From Nematostella vectensis (lineage: Eukaryota > Cnidaria > Anthozoa > Actiniaria > Edwardsiidae): a stretch of 64,000 bases of DNA. The DNA is taken from positions 4,509,001 to 4,573,000 of the forward strand of contig NC_064042.1 of the NCBI RefSeq assembly GCF_932526225.1. The letters run 5' to 3'. This document shows positions 9,822 through 19,660 of the stretch, in pieces. Position numbers and translations under genes: made by a program. The stretch's first letter is position 1. Each line of letters opens with the position of its first letter. The notes beneath the pieces were generated by a model, which saw only the letters and a list, made by a program, of their open reading frames with translations, was not told the origin of the DNA and did no database searches.

Positions 9822-12800
9822 CTAAAGATCTGAGCGCTTCTTTATCACCATATAGCAGTGTACAAAGTTCACGCCATGTCTACTTGGATCGGTCACCACA
9901 TCAGCTTCGTATCGACGGAAGAACTCCTCAACAATGGCATCCTTTTCCTTGTCGGTACGATCGTCTGACAAGCCTACAATGGAACAAGAAGCTTTTTGTT
10001 TTTCAATTAAACCATACAAACGCATCGTCATCTACAAAATATAATTCCGGAAACACAGTAGTGGAAATTCTTTAAATGGCCGTTTTGAACAGTGTCAGAA
10101 AAGGTAATCCTGTTCGACTTTATTGGAAATGTGACAAGGCTTAGGAAAAGAGTGCGAAAAAGTCTTATGAAACGTCAGCAAAACTACTCTGTTTTCTCGG
10201 AGGCATGAAACATGCCATTTCAACATACCCTATTCCCCCCTTATTCCACCATGCTTTCACAGACCACCTAGTTATTCTACAGCTTGCCTACAGCTTTTTT
10301 AGTCATACAAGTTTATTCAAGGAACCCAAACTCTAGAACCCATCACTTGATCTGTAAGTGCTTAGTAATCCAAGTCAGCAAGATGGTGCATTATAGCACC
10401 TGGCAAACTCATGGTGATGTACCTTTGTCATCTTTACCCCATCCACCCTAGATACTACCCGTTACCACATCTTAAAGTGGAATTACCACACGTGAGCAAG
10501 GAGGGAATATACCACTTGGCAAAATCATGAGAATGTCCCTTTGTCATCTTTACCCCACCCTTCCAAAGGTACTACCTATTACCTGATCTGAAAGTGCTAT
10601 TACTCCATGTACGCAAGGTGGGAATATACCACTTGGCAAACTCATGGGGATCCCCCCTCTCTTTCAACCACTTCTGTCGATATGGACAGGGAACAATCCC
10701 AGTTTTCATGGACACAATTTCCAGGCCAGCTTTTCGGACGGCGCTGTTTTCATCATCGAAAGGATTCCTGCATTCAGCCATGGTGCGAAAGTATAGATTA
10801 AAGTTTGTCTTGAGGAATTCATCCTATGAAATTTAATTACATTTCAGAAAAAGAAGAGAGGTGAAAGGAAACAATGAAACCTATTATCTATGTGTTCCTA
10901 TTAGGCTGGGTTCCACTGTAAAACATAAAAGAGAAAGAGAGTGGGAGAGATGGAGGGGAGAGAGAGTTAATTACATAAATAGAAATTCTGGTTTCCTTTA
11001 ATTTTAGTGAAGAAGAAAAAATATCTTCCATTTATAAATATGTTATATTTCTCACGGTTTCCTTCTCACAAGTGAGTTGCCAGTGCAGTAGCTAGAAAAT
11101 GTGCCTTTTCATTAGTTTAATTAATCATTATCAATATGCAAAGTACTAATATTTTTGTGCAAGGCAAATTTGTAGGCAAAATCAATGCAATATTTAAAAT
11201 GTCCATTTCCACATCAAAATCTGTTTTTGGACTGAGGCATATTAAATGCAATAACTCTAAGATTTTGCCATTCTTCACTAAGCACACTGCTTTTTGAGGG
11301 TTGGGATGGGTTGGGGTGGGCGGATGTGTGTGCATGGAATTCCATGCCATGTGGAGGCAAGTGCCCCCAATGCCCCACCCCCTGGCCTGCGTCAACATCC
11401 TATACCTTGGTGATTGTGCCGTCATCTACCAGTCCTTGCCAAAGATCTCTCATCTGGTGATGCACAGAGACTGGTGTGTCTTTAGTGTTGCCTGCATACT
11501 GTCCTTCATCATCAACAGCAAGCAGTACCAGGACCATGCTGCAACCTTATAAAAAAAAACAAGACAAAGGCTGCACCTAACTGTTATGATTGCTAACAGC
11601 GTGGTGAAGTCCAAGCAGGGGAGAGAAGGGAGGGGCTCCCTTACCCAAAACTCACAGAGATGCCAGTCTAACAAAATGATAGGTACTCAATGTCATGGTA
11701 TCCCTGTGGTATTAATTAATTAGCATAAACACATGTGCTAGAACCCGCCATCTTGAATGGTACATACAAAGCTAGAAGCTCTATTAAAAGGTTGAGTTAC
11801 CAGAACCATAACACTCAATATTATTAGTTAGCTATATTATTAAAATTTTCATACTGTCTTATTTAACTAACACATATCTGGTGAAGAGCCACCTGGTGGA
11901 AATGCATACATTATTCCATTATTATACTAATTTTGTTATTATTATTGAATGACTTAATTCAATCATGTGTCATACCTGGTCTCAGTTCAGCAGCTCGGTG
12001 AAGTAGGATTGTTTCCCAATCTATGGCCGCTTGTCTAGCAAATAGCTCTTTCTCCTTTGGGTCTGAAATCATTGTGTGGTCCAATGCGCCTGTGATGTCA
12101 CATGGTTTGTCATGCAACCAGTGCATAGCGGTGGCAGAGAAGCCTAAAGTCACGCTATTGGCTGGAAGGCATTGACTGAAGAAGCTGGTCCCAGACGCTG
12201 TCACGAAGACATTTTTGAAATCCATGATGTAGCTTCGAGGTCCAGGAATAAGCCCTAGAATTCATAATAAGATTTGTTAGCTATCACCATCTTTGCAGCT
12301 GTAATGCTGAATTACGAGAGCATAGATAAAATGTGATTGTACCTCAGGCTATTGTCCTTATGACTCATATCTGATCACAGAACACATTAAGATTGAAATT
12401 GATTTTAAGATGGCATTAACAGAATTTTCCACTTTTATATGCAATATTATGGTATTCTAATTTTGGATGTGAATATATGGTAAAAGGGGAGGGCCCCTTA
12501 TCACACCCTTTCATATTTGCAGTAACTGCAGTACTTATTTGATTAGATCTGATTGAATTGTGTTTTATCGACACATACACCTACAATCTGTAACAAAACT
12601 AATGGGACACTTTCCCTCCCCCTTCCTCAATGTTGGATGGCAAATCACCTTGCTACTGCTTGTGTTTTGAGCTGAAAAATCGCCTCTAACCAATATTAAT
12701 AGGGGGGAGAGGGTTGGTGGTTGTTCGTATGGGAAGTGTCCCACTTACTTTGTTGTGGATTCCCTGCTAGCAGAGGCCTCTTTTCTCTGTATTTCGCTGG

Positions 12801-15469
12801 GCTGGAGTTTGCGAGGAAAAGATACCTCTGCCATGGGTCGCAAGTTCGTTTGATCAAACCGCCGTCCACGATCGTGGACGAGATCTAGAGCGCATGCTCC
12901 GTTCATTAATTACTGGCCACTATTTGAGCCCACAATGACTAGCGCATGCATGAAACGTATATCCGCTGCCGGATAATAAGCCCGCATTCGAAACGGCGTC
13001 CTCCGTAGAAATATCACGCGACTAATTATAAAAAGAAGCCATTCAATGCCTTATCTTCATTTAGAATTTTCTCTCTTTTGACAAACGAGTCAATCTTCCG
13101 TTTACAGGTTTTGCATATTCTTCTGGGAATAGCTGATCTAATTTTACCAAAAAGTTTTGTAACATTTTCTTCGAATCCAACTGTGCGATATTTACATCGA
13201 AGAAACTCGCCTGCCCAGATGTCTTGAAATTAATCCCACAAACAAGACAAAACTCGTCTTTGCTGCGTTTGTTGTTCAACCTTTTTAGTGACGTTTTAGG
13301 TGATTGAAATCGAACAGTTGTTTTTTTTTCGGAGAGGAGAACTAACCGGAGTTTGATTCATGATTTCCGACTAAACCCATGCAAAGCATATTGACAGCTT
13401 TCGCGCGATGGTACGGGTTTTGGCACGTCGGTCGCTTATTAACGCTCACGCATGCGCAACAGAAACAGTCTCGACCCATGGCAGAGGTATCTTTTCCTCG
13501 CGAACTCCAGCCCAGCGAAATACAGAGAAAAGTAGCTCTGCTAGCAGGGAATGTTGTGGATTGTAGGTATCTATATCTATTTGGCCATACATGTACCTTG
13601 CAGCCTCATGAATACAGACTTAAAATCATTAACAGGCTGGTCTTCATATACAATATGGATGGGCATCTTCTCGTCATTCTCCCGCAGTAACTTGACTAAA
13701 GCATACATAAGGGGCATTGACGTCCCTCCATCGGCACAACCATAGTCGACTATGGTGAATGTTGAGTCTTTGGGCGTGGCTGTTGTTGATGCCGCCTTTA
13801 GTACAAGAGGCAGAGCCTCTTCAATGACATCATAACAGCCTTTTGAGTTATCAGAGTAGAACCCGGAGCCATCAGAACCATATGGAATATGGCTGTGGGG
13901 TTTCTATGGAACATTAAATAAAGAACCATATTTACAAACATTTATACGTAGAACAATGTCGAGAAAAGTATCTTCTTATAGCAATTTAGTGGTTTGTGTG
14001 ATAGCAAATTGTTATGCAAGTCTTTATGATTTGCTTTTGTTGGTAGTTACAATGCTTTTCTGAGAATGCATATAACTTGCAGACGGTGCTAGCTAGATAT
14101 ATACCCGGTGGTTCAATCGATAAAAATCAATATCGGAAAACCAATCGATAAATCCAAATAAATCAATAATCTTAATTAATTGATATCGATTGGATCAGAA
14201 AATCGGTAATAATCGATACTCACATGATACTGCCCAATTAGTCAATCAATTATATCGACTACATCGATGAATATTGATCTCTCTGTATATTATAAGTTGG
14301 CTGAGCACAAGTAAGTTAGAATGCATGATTTGCTACATCTCTTCAAACTTCAGCAATAATTTGTTACAAGTAGTGTAGTATACACTATGTACACTGGATT
14401 AACTGTTGGTATTATTTTACAGACTGACTGCAACAATGATTTCACTACTACAAGTTAATTGTGTAGCATCCATAAACATTATTCTGGACAGCTGTGGCAA
14501 TAACTACTGTGGCTACTTTGGCTATTACTAATTGGTGTTGGTTCCTTATTTTGGTATTGGTGTTGGTATTATTTTACGGACTGACTGCAACAATGATTTC
14601 ACTACTACAAGTTAATTGTGTAGCATCCATAAACATTATTCTGGACGGCTGTGGCAATAACTACTGTGGCTACTTTGGCTATTACTAATTGGTGTTGGTT
14701 CCTTATTTTGGTATTGGTGTTGGTATTATTTTACGGACTGACTGCAACAATGATTTCACTACTACAAGTTAATTGTGTAGTATCCATAAACATTATTCTG
14801 GACGGCTGTGGCAATAACTACTGTGGCTACTTTGGCTATTACTAATTGGTGTTGGTTCCTTATTTTGGTATTGGTGTTGGTATTATTGTACGGACTGACT
14901 GCAACAATGATTTTACTACTACAAGTTAATTGTGTAGCATCCATAAACATTATTCTGGACGGCTGTGGCAATAACTACTGTGGCTACTTTGGCTATTACT
15001 AATTGGTGTTGGTTCCTTATTTTGGTATTGGTGTTGGTATTATTTTACGGACTGACTGCAACAATGATTTCACTACTACAAGTTAATTGTGTAGCATCCA
15101 TAAACATTATTCTGGACGGCTGTGGCAATAACTACTGTGGCTACTTTGGCTATTACTAATTGGTGTTGGTTCCTTATTTTTCACGTTTTGTTTGCACATT
15201 TGGATTTAAAATCTCTCAGAATTGTCTTATCAGGTTAACCGAAAAATTGATAATTATCGACTGACCTCACAATTATTTTGCAATCGATTATTATCGATTG
15301 CCGATAAAATTAGTTAATTTTATCGATTAGAATCGATTAATATCGGTTCTATCGGTTGAACACCCCGGGTATATAGCAGGTTGGCAAGCAGCATTCGTTG
15401 CTTAGCTATTCCTTAGACCTTTATAAAGTTGCTGAATTAGGTACTTACATATTCACTGTCAGTAGACAT
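9822..15469 (-). CDS. SABATH-type SAM-dependent methyltransferase, copy B (full span seen)
   Basis: Minus-strand exons are 15449-15469, 13597-13903, 11976-12254, 11406-11545, about 10630-10823 and 9822-10031. Exons 1-4 join in frame. Exon 2 holds the SAM motif IVDYGCADGG; exon 3 holds the MHWLHDKP segment; exon 4 reads GCSMVLVLLAVDDEGQ and DLWQGLVDDGTITK; exon 5 reads AECRNPFDDENSAVRKAG; the last exon reads VEEFFRRYEADVV and ends KKRSDL and stop. The total is about 370-385 residues, normal for the family. The donor of exon 5 is uncertain: its end is surrounded by degenerate tandem copies of itself and no simple junction restores phase with the last exon. Intron 3 carries a solo Gypsy-A LTR, intron 2 a 792-bp MULE-like element, and intron 1 the ATCGAT element with an expanded 157-bp repeat. 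The catalytic role is inferred from the family and the substrate is unknown. Confidence 0.8.
10330..10665. repeat. Degenerate tandem copies of the end of methyltransferase exon 5, unit 1
   Basis: Three blocks of about 115-120 bp repeat the same pattern. On the plus strand each contains a diverged form of ATACCACTTGGCAAACTCAT followed by a TTTGTCATCTTTACCCC or related stretch. The rightmost block is the real 3' end of exon 5 (coding HEFAKWYIP on the minus strand); the other two lie in the following intron and have decayed frames. Unit 2 has the same three blocks at about 20170-20505. Confidence 0.75.
11691..11813 (+). repeat. Solo Gypsy-A LTR in intron 3 of methyltransferase B
   Basis: This is a 123-bp LTR from TGTCATGG to CATAACA, flanked on both sides by the 5-bp duplication CTCAA (11686-11690 and 11814-11818). 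It differs from the other LTRs at only a few bases. A solo LTR normally arises by recombination between the two LTRs of a full element. Full or internal copies occupy the equivalent site at 1-3918 and 21531-29168. Confidence 0.95.
12760..13551. mobile_element. MULE-like DNA transposon, non-autonomous, 792 bp, 9-bp target duplication
   Basis: It is present only in unit 2; units 1 and 3 show the empty site. It is flanked by the direct repeat TGTTGTGGA (12751-12759 and 13552-13560). The ends are long inverted repeats of about 80 bp starting TTCCCTGCTAGCAGAG, with TATTTCGCTGGGCTGGAGTT inside both. A 9-bp target duplication and long inverted repeats fit the Mutator-like group. Inside, on the minus strand (13061-13279), is a 72-codon frame starting MNNKRSKDEFCLVCGINFKT. 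It could be a remnant of element coding or a captured exon. No transposase is seen. Confidence 0.85.
13061..13279 (-). other. 72-codon open frame inside the MULE-like element
   Basis: The frame starts at ATG 13279 and ends with a TGA at 13061. It has one cysteine pair (CLVC) and is lysine- and leucine-rich afterwards (QNFLVKLDQLFPEEY). The family is not recognised. It lies between the two long inverted repeats, so it is either part of the parent transposon's coding region or a host exon picked up by the element. Confidence 0.35.
14104..15369. mobile_element. ATCGAT-rich TIR element in unit 2, internally expanded
   Basis: Same element as at 5426-6070, with CCCGGTGGTTCAATCGATA at the left end and GAACACCCCGGG at the right. 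It is about 620 bp longer because a 157-bp internal block is repeated about five times. Confidence 0.65.
14404..15180. repeat. 157-bp tandem repeat, about five copies
   Basis: Successive copies with a 157-bp period contain GGACGGCTGTGGCAATAACT (or a one-base variant), CTACTTTGGCTATTACTAAT and TTGGTATTGGTGTTGGTATT. Copies differ at only a few bases. Units 1 (about 5730-5870) and 3 (about 30985-31115) have a single copy. The open frames across the array simply recur with the repeat period. Confidence 0.95.
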
Positions 15470-15957
15470 TGTTTTGAACGTCACGGCAGGTTTATAGATT
15501 GCAGTTTGTTTGAGTAAAATCGGACGTGTTCCAGGGTCGGGATCTTTGCAGTCTTGCGTGACAGATTCCCGCTCATTATGGGGCTCCTGTGGTGAAATCC
15601 CCTGAAGATGGAAATGCATGCTGGGTCGGCCCCACCTACTGATGGGGGAACGAAGAGGCTAAGCGGATTTCGGCCTGAATTTATATACGAAAATACGAGA
15701 AAATGAATGGTGGGCAAAAGATTACTAACACTTTTTTTCTTTATCCATAACATAGAAGTATTGGAAATGTAGTTTGTACATTTATACGGGATTTCCTGGT
15801 TCCACAACGGAAAAACCTGTACAAGAAACATATGGTGCACGATTTAGGGGACGAAATTCCCGTGGCTTCGTGTGTCAGGTCCTGACACCCTGACAATTCT
15901 TGGGTTGCAAATGAGGTCACATCCGCCTCATTAGATATGCAAAACAGACACGCGAAG

Positions 15958-16197
15958 ATGGTTGTCTACATTTCGTACAAGTGCCGTGCACCTGTTAAAA
16001 CGTCATATTTTTGCGCTGTTTTCGAGTGTACAAATCAATCTATCCAAAAAAGGGAAGGTTTTTCAGGGTTCTGCGGAAATTTTAACGAAAAGGCGAAAGA
16101 AACTACAGAACAACGGCGTGAAAAGCTGCAACATTCGTCTCCAAATGAAAAGGAGCCGAGTCGAAAATCGCAAGAGTTTCCAGTAATTAGTTTGTGA
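15958..16197 (+). pseudogene. Possible THAP-like zinc-finger exon fragment, unit 2
   Basis: This is the unit 2 counterpart of 6692-6931. It keeps both cysteines of the first pair (SYFCAVFECTNQS) and the following KAKETTEQRREK stretch. The frame is open for 79 codons. A GTATG donor-like sequence follows shortly after the stop. Assignment as THAP rests on the C-X4-C spacing and helix-like residues only. Confidence 0.33.
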
Positions 16198-16615
16198 AAG
16201 GTATGAAAATCATCCCAATGTCGTGTTTGGTGTTGTAAGTAATTCTGAAATGTGTAATTACGCTGTAAATATTAAAATCCCGTTTTGTCACACGTAGCCC
16301 AAGGCTACTGTCAATAGTTTATAAAGGAATGTATGGGGGGATTTAAGATGCTTAACTATGTTCTCGGTGTATTTAATGCACTCAAACTTTCTTTTCGGTC
16401 AGTTGGCAGAAGTCTTGTTGAGGAACATTTTTCATTTTTGCGCCCACCCTCCTCCTTGGTGGCAGTTTTGTCATTTACTGGGGGGGGGGGGGGGTGTGAA
16501 TAGGGGTATGTAAATCCGCCGATCCGCAACATTTTCGGGGCAAATCCGTGGATCCGCAGATATTTTTAGATCCGCCTGGTTTGACAGATAAACAATAGCA
16601 TTGATTAAAATTCAT

Positions 16616-17626
16616 TTAACCCATTGACTCCTGGCTTTTTTGGAGCTGAATTTACATAAAAACAGACTGAAAACAGATACCTTCCCCCCCTATTCTGAGT
16701 TTTATACAGCCCGTCAAAGTCAAACACAGCTGCACCTAGTCAGCGGTATCCAAGCTTTCCAACAGTGCTTTGCGGTCCCCACTTTTAATCCCTCGTCGTT
16801 GTGCTGAAGCCAGCACAAGTTGATGGTTGCTTGTATTTTTCATCAAAAATACAGCTATGAGCATATTAGGAGAGTGTCTCAGGACATCATGAAGTCTTTT
16901 GGGGCATAATTGAGTACCTTGCTTATGGATATTTGCAAGCAAAGGTGGATTCATGATGATTTTTTCTTGTTTGGCTTTGCCCGGATGAGAAAATAATTTT
17001 CTAATAAATCACCACAGCTCTCCTAAATGCTGTCTTTTCTGAAACCAAATTGATTCCAAAATTGTTTACACTGCTATTCTGGGTCTGTATGAGCTGGAAT
17101 TGATTTGTTTGGCTTCGGGGTGAAAAGACTTCTAAAAAACCATCTGACTTTGGGGAGAGGAGTGTTGACTGGCCCTCCCCTCGTGAATTTTCTCCTGGAT
17201 CTCCCAGAATGCTTTGCAATACGTAAAGATATTTTCGTGGTTGTACAATCCTTCAAGGAATGGACATTGTGTTTTGAGGCCAAGAAAATGTACCTGGAGG
17301 ATCAGAATAAAAGGTATCTATTTGTGTCTTGAGCTGTGTTTGCTGATCTCTCTCCCTTGTGTGGTATTTTGAGCGTTTTACTGAGAGGGGTGATTCTGCT
17401 TTTCTCTCCTTGTTCGATTTGAGATTTGTCAAAGAACCTGTGCTATTATTTGGCTTAAGAGTAGATGCCAACACCTTTGTTGGATGCATATCTGCAAGAC
17501 CATTTATCCCTTAGACTGATGCCTGAGTATCTTTATCTTGTTGTGTTTATTTTGAATTTATGAATTTTTTGGGTTGTGGGTACTTCCCAAAGCCGGTACA
17601 GGCCGGTTGAGGGGTCAATGTGTTAA
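16616..17626. mobile_element. TTAA-flanked TIR element, unit 2 only
   Basis: The left end reads TTAACCCATTGACTCCTGG and the right end reads GGGGTCAATGTGTTAA, which are inverted repeats of each other with mismatches. Both ends lie at TTAA, the target preferred by piggyBac-type elements. No transposase frame is found in the 1 kb between. It replaces about 380 bp of the unit 1 sequence (about 7350-7735), so insertion was accompanied or followed by a deletion. Confidence 0.65.
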
Positions 17627-17979
17627 CAATGATTATTAATTATTAATTAATAATTATTAATTAAAATACAGGAGAAAATGCCTTGAAAGGGCCTTTTGGG
17701 CCCCAAACCGTTGAAAGTCCTGGCTACACAACTGAGGTTGTAGAGAAGTAGAGAGGTCTCGTATTGTTATGCCGACCTCTGCAAACTCGTTCCTGAGAAT
17801 AACTTGGTACTTTTATTAGTTGTGTCATTGTATGATTCTAGATTTTCGATGCTATTGAGTTTCAACTACACACTGATGAAGAGGCAGTTGCCTCAAAGTA
17901 TCTTCTTTTTAGCAACTTTGTATGTTAACAAGCGCTACCAGCCATTACTGACAACACCTCATTGCATTCTTTTACAGAA

Positions 17980-18470
17980 TGGTGTCAGGGATGTCAGGAC
18001 CTCTACAGACAAACTAGGTGGATTTTATTCATCCCTAGTTGTCAGGGGTGTGAGGACCTCTACAGACAAACTAGGTAGATTTTATTCATCCCTAGTTGTC
18101 AGGGGTGTGAGGACCTCTACAGACAAACTAGGTAGATTTTATTGAGCCTAGTTGTCAGGAGTGTCAGGACTTCTACAGACAAACTAGGTAGATTTTATTG
18201 AGCCTAGTTTTCAGGAGTGTCAGCACTTCTGCAGACAAACTAGGTAGATTTTATTGAGCCTAGTTTTCAGGAGTGTCAGGTCTTCTACACGGCAAACTAG
18301 GTAGATTTTATTGAGCCTAGTTGTCAGGGGTGTGAGGACCTCAACAGACAAACTAGGTAGATTTTACTCATCCCTAGTTGTCAGGAGTGTCAGGGGTGTC
18401 AGGAACTCTACAGACAAACTAGGTAGATTTTACTCATCCCTAGTTGTCAGGAGTTTCAGCATCTCTAAAA
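17980..18470. repeat. Minisatellite with CTCTACAGACAAACTAGGTA core, unit 2
   Basis: Same family as 8098-8632 but with a different set of variants, including copies ending ATTTTATTGAGCCTAG that unit 1 lacks. It shows independent turnover after the duplication. Confidence 0.9.
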
Positions 18471-19660
18471 AAAGACTAATAGATTTCATTCAGCATTATT
18501 TGTGATATAAAAAAAAACTTAAGCAAATTCACATGCCTATTTTATTAAGCAAATTGATTACAATCTGTTTTAGGTTGCATAGAGTTCATGCTTACTGTAT
18601 ACCTCAATAATATTTTCGTACCTCCAAGTGATATCCGGAATTTGATACAAGTTTCTGATAGCAAAAGCTAGTATACTTCGTTGACGTTCTTACGGGTTTC
18701 CTGTGGTGTTAAGGGTTCCCTGTGAAAGATCGCCTCCAAAAAGCCGGTGTTCATCAACCAATCCCAACCATTTATTTTAGAAAATTACTGAAATGAAGGT
18801 GTCAGGGTGTCAGGACTGACAAACAAGAAAAGGGAGAAAATCGTTTCCTAAATCTTGCATGGCATCACAAGAAAGTGTTGATGATAAGCCTGGTAAAATG
18901 CAAGAGCTTAGAAAATACATATAGCTATCTTGGAGATAAAAGCGCACTCTTCTCGACGATATTAATTGAGTTATTTTAGCATCAAACGACGGCGTTGCTA
19001 GTATGTAGTAACATTTGCCGGAAAAAGAGGGGGAAGGGGGAGGGGATTTTACATAATGGAACGTTTGTTCGGGGGAGGGAAAGATTGGAAAGATTTGCTT
19101 GACTTTCAGTGATGTGACAGTACCGATAGAGCAGATATCATGCAAAACACTACTTCTAAAAAGTAATTTCCTCATTGTAAAATTTTCACCTTGGCCCTTA
19201 TTTTAATGTTAATTTTCTTTCATTTCATTGTGTCGTTTTAATGTACAAATCTTGAGTCATAAGTCCTTTTACCAGTTGATTTATATACACGTTAACTTGT
19301 GTAGCAGCCATCAGTCTAATAGGACTCAGGCCTTGTTTACACTGATATGTAGTAGTTCAGATCCCAGCGAGGGCTAGCTCTAAAGGGGTTGGTCACCAGG
19401 CCAAATTGATAAACAGTGAACATCTATTAACCCCCCCCCCCCCCCCCCTTCACTTAGGGAGGTATCTTTACTTGATTAGTTCACATGGGCAAAAATTGTC
19501 CTAAGGAATGCTCTACCGCGTTGGGTAAATAGGCAAATAAAAACACTGTTCCCAATCACAAGATAATGCTTTAATTGAACTTTTGACTAGACACACTGCT
19601 TGAGTAAGTTACTAACTAGTTGTAATAATCATTAAAAAAGTTCATATAAAAGCCTGATCA
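18471..19660. other. Intergenic stretch between the minisatellite and methyltransferase C
   Basis: Counterpart of 8640-9821, with the same C homopolymer (19431-19448, slightly longer). No gene is supported. Confidence 0.6.

Larger units (their letters stand above)
3919..11690. repeat. Segmental duplication unit 1
   Basis: This block is collinear and nearly identical with 11814-21530, and its left 2.6 kb also matches 29169 onward. It contains exons 1-3 of methyltransferase copy A, the ATCGAT-rich transposon, a THAP-like fragment, a GATCCGC-rich repeat, a minisatellite, and exons 4-6 of methyltransferase copy B. The unit begins right after the Gypsy-A LTR (CTCAATATT) and ends at AGGTACTCAA, the other side of the same insertion site. 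The insertion is therefore a convenient boundary mark, not necessarily the true duplication breakpoint. Confidence 0.93.

Noticed and set aside
14494..15159. Repeated 64-codon frames starting MAITTVATLAITNW
   Set aside because: They recur exactly every 157 bp and arise from the tandem repeat inside a transposon.
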